Assembly (NCBI GenBank): GCA_030248065.1
Contig: JASAMV010006129.1
Coordinates: 62,001-126,000 of the forward strand
Length of the DNA stretch: 64,000 bases
Reading direction: 5' to 3'
Source of the DNA: Rhynchonema sp. JSB1_4
Taxonomy: Eukaryota; Nematoda; Chromadorea; Monhysterida; Xyalidae
How positions within the stretch are numbered: the first letter of the stretch is position 1; every line of letters starts with the position of its first letter. The notes beneath the pieces were generated by a model. The model made no database searches. It saw nothing but the letters and a program-made list of their open reading frames with translations, and was not told where the DNA came from. Both the position numbers and the translations under genes were made by a program. Positions 1-13,196 of the stretch are shown piece by piece.

Positions 1-588
1 TTTGATCCAAATTTTGTTTATTTAGCTGAGGTTTGCAAGAAAATGTTCTGAAAGCACAATTGTATGTAAAATGGGTCGCTCAGTATTCAAGAGTTGTATT
101 TTGTGCTGGCGATTTTTATGCCTTGTTTATTTCGTGTGCGTATTTTTGTTGAATTCCAAAGTTTTAATGGTCGTGTTTGTTCACTTCAACGTTCTGCATA
201 ACAAAGCGCTTCACTGAGTTTAATTCACACTTTGTTAGAACATGTTCGAAACCAGTGCTAAATGGGTGCGACTCCGTAAATTCAAGTTGCAACGTTGTCC
301 GTGTCCCTGTTGCATTGTTATTATTTTTTAAAGTCCTTATTCTTAATAATGCTGTCGGTAATTCGAAAAAATCCCAACTGTGAATAAAATGTCCGGATTT
401 CGTGGGTTTGAGTAGTTTTATTTGATAATTCCTTCCAGCTACTTTGATCTGGTGAACACAGGATTCAAATACTTTTCAATGCGCCATGGATTTCCATAGT
501 TTCGGCGGTTTGTTTTCAGAACGTGTGACCCTGATAAAAATGGTTTTGTGGGTTCGATGCCGCTTTTGATTTCAGATCCCACCAAGAA

Positions 589-2488
589 ATGTCCGATTTC
601 CGTGGTGCGCGCGGCCAACGTCGGGGTCGCGGATACCGCGGTCAGCTTCGTGGCAGATTGCGCGGTCGCGGCGGGTCGCAACCCTCGACGTTCAGTGTGT
701 GTGATTCTCGATTAACGCAGTCGCACCAGCCACCGGTTCCCGCGGCTAACGAAGTTTGTTTGTCTTAATTTTCCGGAAAGAACCAATCAAGAATCGGGTG
801 GTGAATTGAGTGGAATTCACAAAAAAGTCAAGCTCAACGTCGAAGGCAGATGTTTCGGCGTGATGCTCGCCTGAAGCATCTGACTTTGAACTTTAATCTT
901 GAGGATGACGGCCAGCTTGACTTTGTTTTGTGAACTGCACCCATTGATACCAATTCCTTCAGTTGTTGAAGCATCAATTAGCCAACTAATGCGCCCCCTG
1001 TCGACCGACGTTTCGAGAACAACCAGTGCACCAAGTTTTCGATTCGTGATCGTGGTCATAACCTTACGAAGTTGCTTTCCCCTTGGTTCATCAGTCACTA
1101 TTGCATTTCAGCCGTGTCTCTCGAACTGGCCCCAGTTGTCCGGCCAATATTCATTCAATCGTCCCACACGCAGCTTCCCCCGTAGCACCCACAGAGCACC
1201 ATTTCGTGGCAGAGAAGGTGGTGCATTTGCGGGCAAGCGAAGGTCGTTCCCACAGGACGCGCCCTTCTTCTGTGATCCGTGTTTTGTGGGATGCTATTCG
1301 CAACGAGAGTATGATGATCACGTGAGCAAACACGTTTCGGTGAGTGGATAATGCAGGAAATGCAGAGTTACAGCGTTGAACTGAGCGTTCGCTTCTTTGA
1401 ATTTGGAGCTTTTTCGCTCGATCCACATTGTTATTAAATTGTGAGTAAAGTTGCATTCACCCCCTCTCTTTTTTCTGAGAATCGCAAAATATTTCTGCTT
1501 CAGTGCGATGACGCTAACTGCAAATTCGTCGGTATTGAAAGTGCGTTGACGAAACATATGAAGAATGTGGTTGGTTGCTTATTTTTTCTTTTAAGTAATG
1601 TTGTGGTTTCGATATGTAATTGCTGAGTGATGGTTCACAGCACCATAAACGTGCGAACCCCGTTTCCGACAATTGGAAAGAAGATCGAAAGCGAAATTTT
1701 CCCACCGAGAAACACGTGCTTGACAAAGAAAGCACCAGGTCGAATGCACAACGCAAGGGAGCAGTGCTGGAATCGAACGTCAAATTCGGGAAATTTGAGT
1801 TAGTCATTTTCTTTATCAGGGTGTCATCGTGTCGGACCCATGCCACCAGGGCTATGTGAATTTGATAATGTTGTCGAAAGTTGTGCACCAATTTTTTTCG
1901 GTGTATTTTTCATATTCAAAGTCACGTGACCATTGTTAAGCCGTCCCGATAACAAAGTTACTTGCCTGCCCTGCTGTTCGACTGTTTTTGCGACCCTCTT
2001 AGCCTCGACAGTTTATCATATTTGTGTTCATTTCCAGGATCACGCATGCTTCACATGACAGCAGCGGCAGACTGCGCACTGTAACCGGCCACGATCACGC
2101 TCGCAAAGCGCCCAGTTCCAGCAGAGACGTCAGTCTACTGCAAAAGGTATACGTGACGAAAAGCGGCAGCAAAACATGTTTTTATTATTTTGTATTCCGC
2201 TCCAATGCAAGAACGAGCGTGAAAGCACAGGAAGCAGTGAATGCGTATTTTACTTTTGCGGGCCACACCTTCATCACGATTACTGCGATTTGGGTTTGAA
2301 GGTGTGGTGGGCTGCAGATGATGTCGTGATGCAGTGCGCTTGCAAACCATGTGCGCAAGTGCAAAGTGTAATGCAGTTCTACTTTTTTGTATTTTTTATT
2401 GCAGTTACTGCTCAACGAGACACGTGAAGAGCACAACGTCCTATTGCAGTGTGTCCGGTACATTGTGGAAAATAACTTCTTTCGGTGA
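589..2488 (+). CDS. NUFIP1: NUFIP1-like zinc-finger protein (snoRNP/box C/D assembly factor)
   Basis: Six exons close in phase: 589-753, 1112-1339, 1504-1569, 1641-1798, 2038-2146, 2405-2488, giving about 269 aa. Exon 1 is RGG-rich (RGRGYRGQLRGRLRGRGG). Exons 2-3 carry two C2H2-like units, FFCDPCFVGCYSQREYDDHV then CDDANCKFVGIESALTKHMK. Exon 4 has the NUFIP1 hallmark WKEDRKRNFPTEKH followed by a VLESNVKFGKFE segment. The last exon encodes LLLNETREEHNVLLQCVRYI, matching the conserved NUFIP1 C-terminus. In known members this protein binds RNA and the SNU13/15.5K scaffold to assemble box C/D snoRNPs in the nucleus. It is shorter than the vertebrate protein, mostly in the linkers. A 3' splice site just upstream of the ATG (TTTCAG ending at 575) suggests a 5'UTR intron. 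Confidence 0.82.
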
Positions 2489-3937
2489 TAATTGCGATGT
2501 ACTGTATTTGTATTGCACGCACATCATAAATTGGTTAAGTTGTCCAGTATGTTAATCGTTGTGTACGTTCACATGAAAAGTTGTTTTTGTGTGCATTTGA
2601 GTCAATAAAAACCCCTCGCATCCTATCGGTTTCAATTATGATGTTGAACTTTAAAAAAGCCGTGGAATGGCCTCGGCTCGCTCTTGCGTTGAGCATTTAT
2701 ATTTTGTTGCTGAACGTGTTGAATGAAGGTCACCACGCAGATATTCTGGTTCCGAATTGGACTTGACTCACACACAGTGTGAAGAGTGAGATGAATCACC
2801 CATAGCAACCAAGTCCGCCCAAAAGCACGACTACATAATGTTCCAGGACTGAAAATTCCAACGCCAGTCGAAGCTCGTCACCAGCAGATCTCAGCAGCAC
2901 TTTGAGCAGCGCTTCATAAAACGGGTCGATACGACTGCATTGCGCGCTCGTGTTGAAATTGCAACAAATCTCATCTCGGTTTGTTTTCCCTTTCCTGTCC
3001 TTTTTTTGTTCCCTCGCATTTTCTGCCGATTACGTCAGCATTCCTGTCGTGAATAAGGAACCAGCAGGCGTGGTTTTTTTGTTGAGTAGATGTTTTACTT
3101 GGACACATGTATTTCTTCCCTCTGTTTGCGTGTGCAGTGATAAGTATTATGGCAGGGCAGGTTTCGTTTGAAGACATTTTTAGCAGCTGCCGGTGCCTTC
3201 GGACGTCTCTATTTTAACAACATGCGCATGATTGGTGATAAAAAATTTCTGATAAAGGATCACATCTTCATTGTCCTGCTGAGCGTGCAATTGTCTGCTG
3301 TCGTCTGCGTCAAGAAACGCTCAAAGAAAAATACCGCTGCGCGTTTTCTTATTCTTCGTGTTCTCAGCAAAAAACGATGTTTCTGTGGCTGTCGGTGGTT
3401 GATTGAGGAGTTCATGTGTTTGTCGTATTTCGTGCCGTCACTCAAACGTCACATTATTTGTTGCTTTCTATGACTGCAAGAATTTCGCGCGCGCGCACTC
3501 CGAATTTTTAATGTAATTTAAGAGTCTACGCTCCTTGTGGTGACCCGCTTTATGGTGGAAATGGAACTCTCAAAAATATTGGTAATTTTTCCGACTTGTC
3601 CTGCGCTCACTTTGCCTTTGGCCTCCTGCCGATTACACCCCCCTGATGGAAGGGCATTGTGGCGAAGGAAAACGCTGGGTCCTTATCGTGTCTGTATAAA
3701 GAGGGCAGACTGTGCGTCAGTCAAACGGCGGCGCCAGTCCTGATTGATAACGAGCCCTGGATAGTTTTCAACAATGTAGATACATTTTACATGCTGACGA
3801 GCTTATCATTCACAATTTGCCCCACAGTTTTCTGATAAGATGACGTAATAACGATTTTATCTGCTCCTCTTTACTGCCATGGGACGGTGGCAAACCGCTG
3901 AGACAAACAACAAAATTACACCACGAATACGAACAAA
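2489..3937. other. Intergenic stretch, no gene recognised
   Basis: The interval lies between the NUFIP1-like and HMG-CoA reductase genes. Short ORFs at 2581-2766 and 2950-3171 contain hydrophobic runs. Neither has a clear donor in phase with the reductase, and neither resembles its membrane domain. It presumably holds the 3' end of the first gene and the promoter of the second. Confidence 0.5.
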
Positions 3938-6900
3938 ATGTCGAACCTGTTCAGAAGCGATCCGTTCATTTCGAACATCGAGCGCAGGAAATTAAAGAAG
4001 ATTATAATGAGTGAATATAACCCGAATCCGGTCGAAGCGTTCTTCGCCAAATGCGGTGAACCACAACAACGCACGAAATCGGCCACGTTCAGTATTGGAG
4101 ACGATGATGAATGTTAGTTCGGTTCACTGCATCTTAATTTTGTGGAATAGATGTCCCGTTCTGGCCGGTGTTAGTTGAATTTATGAAACTTGGTATTTGA
4201 ATTGTCGTCAAAATGGATACAGATTGTCACTCTTGTGCTGTTTCGAATTCAGTCCAAAATATCTTGCTTTTTTTGCAGCGCCGCCCAAAATAGTCAGCCC
4301 CGTGGAGCAGTGCGACGCTGGTTGTCAGGTCGACTTATTGGTTGACACGTTCAAACCACTTTGGTTGACGAAACACATTGACGACAATCACGACAAGAAT
4401 CATCTGGACGTGCCACATGCCGATAAATTGAAGGTGGTTTTGTTATAACCAGTGTTGTAATTATTTCTATCTCCGTAATTGTCCCACCTGGACTTGTAAC
4501 TGTGCTTCTATCACTAATTTTCTGCATGGTTTTATGCGTCATTGAGAGCAAGAAAACAAACAAAATAAATTGAAGGTGTGAAATGTGGGTGTTTGTGAAT
4601 GCAGCTCCATGTTGAGGTGCGTTCACAATGATGATCACATGGTGCACTGCTCGATTGTGGCTGTAATCTGAGAATGCCGCTCCTCAACGCTTTTTTCTGT
4701 CAAAATTAGAAGATTAGCCCTTTTGCAGGAACTAACAGATCTGTCGAAAAGCGGCGAAACTGCCCGACAGTTGTCAGACCACGAATTGCTCGTGTTGCTC
4801 AAATATCGCAAAATCAAACCCGCTCAACTGGAGAAACTGCTCGGCGATGAAACGCGTGCAGTGCATGTCAGGTCGGAAACAATTGTTGCTGTTTTTGTTT
4901 GAAAATTTCAACTTGTTTTCCAAACACAGATTTTGGTTGCAGGCGTATGTACCTGTCTCAGCTGTCGCCGGTCAAGCCTCGCTTGGAGCAAGTGCCTTAT
5001 CTTCATTACGATTATTCCTATGTGAGTCGAGCTAGATTTGAGGAAACGTTTCGAATAAATCATGAAAGAAGCGTTAGCAAAGTAAAACGGTTCGTTTGTT
5101 GTCACATGTGCGAAAAAAAACCGAATAAAAGTAACATTTATTCATCCAAATTGTCACCTATCGACGGGAAAAATGATCCATCCCATTTTGACGCATTGCA
5201 CAAGCCTTGCACAATTATAATTAAAAAACGTCGAAATGGAAATGCTTCAGGTTTCGAACTCGTGTTGTGAGAATGTGATTGGCTACGTGCCCATGCCACT
5301 CGGCTACGCCGGTCCTCTGCTCGTAAACGGACAATCCTATTTTGTGCCGCTGGCCACAACTGAAGGCTGTTTGGTTGCCAGCACTAATCGCGGATGTCGT
5401 GCGATTGCCGTCAGTCTTTCTTCACATCGTTTCTTCGATTTCGATGAATAAAAAAATTACATTCGATTTCAGGATGGTTCTGGCGTGACGGCGATTGTCT
5501 ACGACGACGGCATGAGCCGCGGACCACAGCTGCGTTTTGCGTGCATTCAGGATGTTATGTTGGTTTTTTTGCTAAAGTCAAACTGGTAATTTTTTGGCAT
5601 GCGTGTCCATTTCCCCTGTTGTTATTTCAGTCACTTCAAAAACTGGCTGGAAAAGGTTGACAATTTTCGGCTGGCTAAGCAGCGATTCGACAGCACAAGC
5701 AGGTCGCGTTTGGGGTTTCTTAGAAAAGTATTTTTTGAAAAGAAAACTGCGAATCCATCATTTTTCAAAATTATTTTCCAGATTCGTGAAATTGCAGTCA
5801 ATAAAATGCCAGCCGGCCGGTCGCTATTTATTCTTGAGATTCGTGGCCACAACTGGTGATGCGATGGGTATGAACATGGTCTCAAAAGTGGGTACTGTCA
5901 TGATTTTTGGGTAAAATAAGTTTGTTTTCAGAATGGAAATTTGAGTCCGGCAAATTTGCACCGATGATAAGCTGGTGTACCATACCAGCCATATTTTGGA
6001 AGCTGACATACGCACCGCAAAAAAAACAATATCCCTATTTCAGGCAACCGAGGCAACCCTGAAAATGTTCCAAGCCGAATATGGCACCACGGAAAACGCA
6101 TTCGAAGTTGTCAGTCTAAGCGGCAACTATTGCGTCGATAAGAAACCATCGGCTATGAATCTGTGAGTTGAGTTTGTTTTGTTTCGAAGTATGTGGTTGT
6201 GTTTTATTTCTTTCGTCAGTTGTGTGCGCGTTTTACATCTAAAATCTGTAGCGACGCTCTCGGGTTTGGGGCGCCAGTCTCCATTTGGCCAGCACGCAGT
6301 TTTCGCAAGAAGCCTACCTTTGGTTATATGCGCAGCAGTTCGAATTCAATCCACGGCAACAACAATCTTCCGGGTCCGTGTTCACCACGCGGTTCTGAGT
6401 ATCATTCAGAAGACACATCCCACTGAGAACCATTTCGTAAATACGTGTTATCAATTGCAACGCCGATTCCTTGTCTCAGCATCGAGGGTCGTGGCAAGTC
6501 GGTGGTGGCCGAAGCGGTGATCTCGGCTCAGACCGTGCGTTCCGTGCTGCATTCGTCCGTTGAAGCGCTCATTGAAGTCAACCAGGGCAAACAGATCGGG
6601 TCGGCCATGGCCGGCTCAATTGGAGGATTCAATGCGCACGCTGCTAATATTATTACGGCAATATTCATTGCCACTGGGCAGGTAAAGTGACAGCGGTAGT
6701 TTTGTAATTTCAGTGGGTACTGACAATCGGCATCGATGCGAGTTGCTGCCTTCTTCGAATTTGACATGGCGCTGTAATATAAAATTTTTTTTTGCGCCTT
6801 GAAGAAAATGAAGAGCACCTGAAGGCCTATCAAATTTTGTCAGTTATCAGAAAGCAGTCCAGCCATTGCGAATGAGCACGAGATGTTTTGACGCACAATT

Positions 6901-8351
6901 TTCTCCAGGACGCAGCGCAGAACATCAGCAGCAGCAATTGTATGACGTTGTTGGAGCCAAAACCGAATTCTGAGACTGGAGAAATGGATTTGTACATGTC
7001 GTGCACGATGAACAGCTTGGAAGTGGGCACCATTGGTGGAGGCACTATATTGCCAGCGCAGCAGGCTTGTTTGCAGGTATGGCGCGACCACTTTGTTGTT
7101 CGTCTTCTTTTGTGTTTGTTATTCGGCCATCTGGTGGTACATTCACACTGATGATAACCTGGTGTGCCGCTTGTGTCCGCAATGCGTCAAGATGACAAGG
7201 TTTTTTTGACGTATTTGCTCTGTGATTTATCCTGATCGTTTGTCCACCTCCTTATGCATGTTTGACCGTCTTTGAACCAATCTACTTACACTGATTTGAG
7301 ACTTACTGCCTTACTCATCTTTTCACGGTGCCATTAGCGCGTCAGCCAAAAAGTCATAACTATTTTCCCACGTTATTTTGAACTGAGAACAGCGCTAATC
7401 AATTTCAACCCACAACCGCGCAAAATCTGATGTGCACTTCTGCATTCTAGATTTTTGTCTATTATTTGCAGATGTTGGGTTGCAACCTCGGCAACGACCT
7501 ACAACCGGGTGCCAATGCGTGTCAACTGGCGCGTGTCATTTGTGCGACGGTGCTGGCTGCCGAACTGTCGTTGTTGGCTGCGCTCACGTCTGGTGATCTC
7601 GTCAAAAGTCACATTCGGTACAATCGGTTCGTTGCGTCTTGCTTTGTTATTTTCTTTGGTTCTTACTGCTGTTGTTCTTGGGGGTTCGCTTTCCATTGTA
7701 CTGTATGGTGACTTTTAATTAGATTTTGTATATTTAACGGAGTCTCATATTCACGATGTGAAACATTTTTCTACTCGATCGCTGTTTTGATTGCCTTCTG
7801 GAGACAATCAAAAACTACAGTTGTGATTGGGGTTAGTGACCGGGGGTGGGGGTACCCGACACCCAAGATCTGGATGAACCCAACACTTGAAGAAAAACCG
7901 ACATCTGACACAAGTGAAATAACCGATCACCACATTCTGCGCCTTGGAAAACATTTAATTTAGTTCGAAGAAAATTTTCCCTCAAAATTTTTCTCTCGGC
8001 AAAATTGATGTTTTGAACCGTAAGTGGCTGGTGTCGGATCGGATCCCGAAAATCCGACACCGACATTTGGAGGCACCCAACACCCGACATCACTCCAACC
8101 CTAGTTGTGATTGAATTCTTGTCTCATTCTCGTATGTCACTGGTTTTTAGTAATTGTCAACGTTAGTTTTATTATTTTGTTCCAGTTCTGCGCTCAACCT
8201 TCGTTCCCCGTCCACATCCGCCCTGCTGAATCAGGCAAGTCTGCCAGTTGGCCAGCTGACGGCCAGTGCCAGTTCGGCGTCGATGCGAAACCCGGTGTCG
8301 CGCGCAATCAGGGGCTACTTCGATCCGAATGCGTGCTCGCATTTCATTTAG
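3938..8351 (+). CDS. HMGCR: HMG-CoA reductase, soluble-type N-terminus
   Basis: Thirteen exons close in phase: 3938-4112, 4279-4433, 4729-4871, 4943-5021, 5251-5409, 5473-5558, 5631-5702, 5782-5887, 6044-6162, 6480-6681, 6909-7076, 7472-7626, 8186-8351, giving 594 aa. The enzyme reduces HMG-CoA to mevalonate with NADPH. Family motifs present are [55 protein letters not shown] (catalytic Glu about 222), [26 protein letters not shown] (catalytic Lys about 358), [33 protein letters not shown] and LVKSH (catalytic His 535). The first 110 residues are hydrophilic, and no membrane or sterol-sensing segments precede the catalytic part. The 86-nt exon 6 was ended at GTTGGT (5559) because only that donor restores phase. 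Either the enzyme is cytosolic or an upstream membrane exon was missed. The enzymatic identity is secure. Confidence 0.95.
7125..7168 (-). repeat. Dispersed ~40-bp intronic repeat, copy in HMG-CoA reductase intron 11
   Basis: The sequence starts GGCCATCTGGTGG and ends GATAACCTGGTGTGCC. It is the reverse complement of a consensus running approximately from GGTGCACCAGGTCATCGTC, through AGTGCGAATGCACCAG, to ATGGCC. Related copies lie in introns of four other genes in the window. Confidence 0.55.
7828..8103. mobile_element. hAT-like MITE in HMG-CoA reductase intron 12
   Basis: A 276-bp element is flanked by the 8-bp direct repeat GTTGTGAT (7820-7827 and 8104-8111). Its ends are imperfect inverted repeats: TGGGGTTAGTGACCGGG on the left and, reverse-complemented, TAGGGTTGGAGTGATG on the right. 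The interior repeats words such as CCCGACACC, AACCCAACAC and ATCCGACACC. There is no coding capacity. An 8-bp duplication and YAGGG-type ends fit the hAT superfamily; a mobilising transposase is not in the window. Confidence 0.8.
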
Positions 8352-9370
8352 ATGCACTTGTCAATCGGTTTTTGTGATATTTTCCCATAATTATGATGTG
8401 CACACAAAATTGGTTTAGCGTTTTATCGAAGAATCGGATCGGAGATTAAGTTAACCATTATCCATGTTGAAGGCAACGATAGAATTCATATTCGGTGCGT
8501 TCATGTGTTCTCTGGTTTTTTTATTTTTCCTCGTCGAGTGAAGTTATTTGTAAATTTTTGCTGATGATCGTCAATAAATTTGGACTGTGTGTTTATTTCC
8601 TTACCACCGAACAAAATCAACAATTCCATTTTGTCTCATGTCATGCTTTGGTACATGTTGTTCCTGTTCGTTCTTTCACTGCTCTTCCCTGTAACTTGCC
8701 TTCTGTGAAACATAATTTGTTTTAATCTTGGGTTTTTGGATTCTTTCTTGAAAGTTGTTCTGTTCTGAAAAATATGAATAGATTTTTCGCACGAACTGTA
8801 CATAATTATGTTATTTTTGTTTTGATGTTTGCTGTACTAGAGTGCTATGCACTGTGCTATTTTACAGTGTCTGTCGCTTTATTGTTTTTGTTTCCCAAAA
8901 ACATCACGTCATGATTTCAGATCACAGACAATGAACAACATTTTGTCAGAACGTTATCGTGGTATAGATAGAATATTCAACTAGTTATCGTGATCAGCTG
9001 GCTTTTGAATTTGTGAATGGACAGGTCTCACACTGATTTCTCGAAATCGCCAATTACGCCCGAAATATTTATCCAAGGCTATCGATATCGAATTATAAAA
9101 TGAGAGTATGACCATGACCAGATTTGCACTTTGGTTCGAAGCACGAACAATTACAGTGACCTAATCGATCTCGATTTTATGATACATGATGATGCCGTGC
9201 ACACACTGTGTGCGTGAGTATCATGCATGACTGTTTTGACTCAGCAAGGTCTCTCCATGGAAAATTGGGTGCGAGTGCGACACTTGACTGAGAATGTATC
9301 GGCTTGTAATGTGCACGATACTAATAATTCTGAGTTTTCACTTGAATGGACAGGGCACAAACAGCTCTCC
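8352..9370. other. Intergenic between convergent genes, nothing recognised
   Basis: This is the 3' flank of HMG-CoA reductase facing the 3' end of the receptor gene. It is AT-rich with several short TATC/GATC-type palindromes. No coding exon, repeat copy or RNA gene was found. Confidence 0.5.
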
Positions 9371-12094
9371 CTAATATGCTGTCTGATTATTGTATCTGCG
9401 CATCAATTCCTCCATTGTCATGTCGTTGGACGGTGATGATGATGTGATCAACACAAGCACGTACGTGATCATCAGGGACACTATCTGAAAAGGGACACAG
9501 AATAAATGGAAATATATTGGTTGATCAGAATAATTTTGTTAATGACTCGAAAACTGATTGTTCTTATACAGGATTGTGTACTCGTGGAACATCATCCAGC
9601 TGACTTGCATGCACTTGGCGTAACCTAGCTCACTGACGTTTCACAGCCGCATTTCGGAAGGGTTAAATTGGCAATAAATATCAACTGACGGTGCCGAGCA
9701 CTGCTCTTGACATGGGCCAGAATCCCAACACATTGACGGCAAAGTGATCCGATCCAGTTAGCGAACAAATGCATTGCACCAGATGCTGCACCTGGATAGA
9801 AGGGCCTAACTTTTGAGCACTGTGCCAGTTCGTGCTTGGTGCTGACGGCTTTGGGTTATGTCCCGAACGTGAACCTGGTCAACCTCTCTCCAACTGAAGG
9901 AGTGCTGCATATATAATACCTTGTTGTTATCATGTCCATCGCTCAACACATGGACATCGTTCAACATATACAGCATAATACCGCGTGTACCTGTTGATTT
10001 CTCGACACCCAAACACTGCGATCATCGAGCACAATGGAACGGAACTTTGCCAACTGTAAATGGAGTTCTTTATGATTGCTACAAAGTGAAACATCAACCA
10101 GCCAGGCTAACCGAGTTGCACAGTTCGGCAGATGGGATTGAGATGTGCGCCACAATGATGGTTGGTAGATTGATCATCGCGACGATGCTGTAGGCCAAAT
10201 GGATGACCCCGTCCTCATTGCCGTTGATCCGTGGGATACCCTGAAGCTTGCGCTTTTATCAAATTGTTTGACCCAAAAATTATGTGAGTGGTCATTGTGG
10301 CCCACACTTCACCCATACATGTGAATTTGCAAGTGGGCACCTACGTTTGCTTTCGACATCGGTAGCCGATACCGTATGCCGACAAAAGTGCCAAACAGAA
10401 TGATGGGCACGGTCGTCACGTGTATGATCAGCATGTACGGACCGAAGATGCTGAAATTCATTGATTTATTTATTGACAACTTCTTTTCGGTCGAATTTTT
10501 ATTGCGCATTACCGATTATGTTTCTCCAACGCTGTTGCGATGTTCAAGAAGCGCAACAGACGTTTCAGCAAGATATCCGGTTGGTCAAGTCCGGATTGCC
10601 GTGTGCTTTGGTTCAGTCTCCTGGTCTCAGCCGCCAGTATTGCGATTGATGTGACGTAATAGAGCACTGCGACGCATGCAACTGAAACATCACCATAATG
10701 AGTACATTGGGTTGCTGTTGGTTGGCCATTTTGATCTGGTTCCACAGACAGGCTGGGCTGCGCACCGCAGCACATCGTCAGTGGCGAATGCCAATTGTGC
10801 TCTTCGGTGCTGTACGTACGTATGAACTTCGTCATTGAATCAGTCCTTGATGCTGGATCATCAACTATTTATACATTCAGCTGAATGCTCAGACACAGAC
10901 AGCTATAAATCCAAGCCATGTGCATAAAATGCCATAAAGTCACCCGTTTCTGAGGTGTACTTTCTTGTGCTATACATATTCCAGTTTAAAGTTTACTCTC
11001 CAGCACAACAACACCGACCAGCGATTCCATGCCAAATGTAGAAGGCATTGAACCAGCCCGGGAAACTGAATCCCCGAATCACGGTGGGGCTATCGATGAT
11101 GGTGATGTCGAAAGTCGTGTAGAAATTGTAGCCGAACACAGCACCCAACAAGGTGACAGCGATCAGCTGCGGTCGAACGACTTCCAGTTGGTCATTTGGC
11201 GCGTCGGATTGGTCTGTGAAAGGAAATCAGAAATATGACATTGGTACCGACGATGTTCTGGTGCACCTTGTTTTCTGAACATAAGCATATGGACTTCGTG
11301 ATCTTGGGTGTTTTCTCTCGCATTATGTAGCTCGCACGTTTTGCGCTTTTGGAGCCATGCGACCGGTGCATTCGTATTATTGTTTGACCTACATGTATGT
11401 AGTGCACCGCCCGTCTGTGAAAACAGTCGAAACAGGCACCTTTGCTGTACGATTCCCTATGGTTCCCAGAACAATGTGCATCCGAGTATGGTTGTATGTA
11501 ACAAAGTGTGTTCCAATTAGAACACAAACCGTCAGTTTTTGCCAGCTCCACTCGCATGCCATGAAGTGCATCCTTTTAGTACAGCAACGACACGAAGGAA
11601 AACATGGCCAACAGACAATAGAGTGCCACGTTCACCTGTTAAATATCAACTGATCCAAAGAAAGGGAACAAAGTGTTATGGCAGAATGAAACGGAAAATT
11701 AAAAAATCCCAAAAAATGTTACATTTGTGGTTTGTTCGAACTGTGTAAATGCGCCAATGTTAATGGTGGTCAAAACATTAGCCAGCGTCAGGCCCCAAGC
11801 AGCCAGCAAAACCGGCAGCAGCAAATGCGACAGTATCGTGATTGGAATCAGCCATTTCTGTCGCCACGAATAGTGCACCAGCAGGACACAGCACAGAAAT
11901 CGACAAATCAATTCATCGGATATTGATCGAAATCGATTTTTATGCTCATGATGATTTACTGACGAGCTTGGGTACATCATCTGACCATTGTATAACGCAT
12001 AGGATGACTCGTCAGTGTAGAAAAACGGTCTTGTTGACAGACGCCAGGAGTTTGGTAAACCGTCCCCTGCGCTGTTTGCTGCTATTTCACCCAT
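9371..12094 (-). CDS. Gustatory-like 7TM chemoreceptor (GR/GUR family), 5' exons unresolved
   Basis: Exons that chain in phase on the minus strand are 11019-11213, 10513-10681, 10345-10450, 10112-10240, 9690-9791 and 9371-9484 (stop TAG). They encode successive hydrophobic segments: LIAVTLLGAVFGYNF, ACVAVLYYVTSIAILAA, FGPYMLIIHVTTVPIILFG, HLAYSIVAMINLPTIIVA, FAVNVLGFWPMSRAVLGT and IVSLMITYVLVLIT. The last pair resembles the terminal membrane segment of insect gustatory-receptor and nematode GUR/LITE-1 proteins, whose motif is TYxxxxxQF; the Q is replaced here. An upstream hydrophobic ORF (11699-12094, with KWLIPITILSHLLLPVLLAA) and a short piece near 11590-11640 probably belong to the N-terminal half, but I could not close their phase. 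The ligand is unknown. A single locus is assumed; the 11.7-12.1 kb exon could belong to a second receptor. Confidence 0.65.
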
Positions 12095-13196
12095 TTTGTG
12101 AAAATTACCGGGGAAGTGCAGTTTGGCTTACTTGCATAATAGGGTGGGATTGTTTGACAATGCGTTTCTAGGCAAATGCATTTGATACGTGTCTTTTTGG
12201 AAATTCACCCACACAATTGCATTTGTATCAAATCCGAAAATCCTGCTAATGAAAATCAAATATTTGCACTAGTTTTAGTCTGTCTGTTTTTTTCGTCCCG
12301 TAATTCAATACGGATGCGATAACGCAATAATTGTGCGCATTACAGATTATCAACAAAACGTATCCGGATAGCTTATCAGCCAGTTGCGAATCGGCATTTA
12401 CAGTATTTCAATATTCCAATTTTTATCAAGTGAATAAATTTCCAGGAGGCATCACAGGTCAAAACAGAACTTGGCATTTGCGACTGGTTCAGCATCAACA
12501 AACAAATAGCAATCATGTTATGTAATCTGGGAAAACGGCAGCACAAAAAAGTTGCTGGCATTGACTTCACGTGGCAAGGTGTATCATCATGCGCATGCGT
12601 ATGTACCAGCGGACCACCTGGGTTGCTCAACGTGTAATACCGGTGGTATGCTGCAAGTTGTACGCGTCAGGAACGGTAGAGGTTTTGCATGTGTCACGCG
12701 AATTGTCTCGAAAACGGGGGAGAAGCGTGGGGCGACTTGGCTGATGTTTCACGATGGTGCGGCGGTTGGTTGAGCAACAGCACAGAACGCATGCAACGTT
12801 TTAAATTAGATTTGGTGGTGTTTGTCAGTCAAAGTGATCAGATCATCAGATGTAGGTCCAGATCGGGACCGATCCTAAGCTTTAGCTAACTAGCGGACCA
12901 CACACACAAGTAAACTGAACATGAACAGGGCTTGGGCTGGCATAGTAACCGAACGTCATGTTCCTAAGCTACTGTTGCGTAAGCTCAACACAAGCGCGGT
13001 ATCGTAATTTGCAATGCAGTAAGTGTACGCTTCGTTCTCGAATTATAAAAAATGCACTCGCTTGTTTGAAAACTATCGAAAAGACACACAAGCGTCAGTG
13101 GGTTCAGTGGCTGGATTGCGATTGTTGTCCCTTTTTTGGTCAGATAGGACATTACATTCTGCAGTCCTCGAAAACAACAAAATATCGCAAAAAATC
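12095..13196. other. Gap between divergent genes, no gene confirmed
   Basis: This region lies between the minus-strand receptor and the plus-strand VWA gene. Minus-strand ORFs at 12376-12630 show no convincing domain and could hold the receptor's 5' exon. The shared promoter region for the divergent pair is probably here, but no specific element is visible. Confidence 0.4.

Noticed and set aside
2581..3171. Hydrophobic ORFs considered as the missing membrane domain of HMG-CoA reductase
   Set aside because: No donor in the right phase, single short spans only, and no similarity to the reductase N-terminus.
5599..5859. Frame reading through HMG-CoA reductase intron 7
   Set aside because: The frame after FDSTSR leaves the family pattern. 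Splicing at 5703 to 5782 restores it, so the read-through is intronic.
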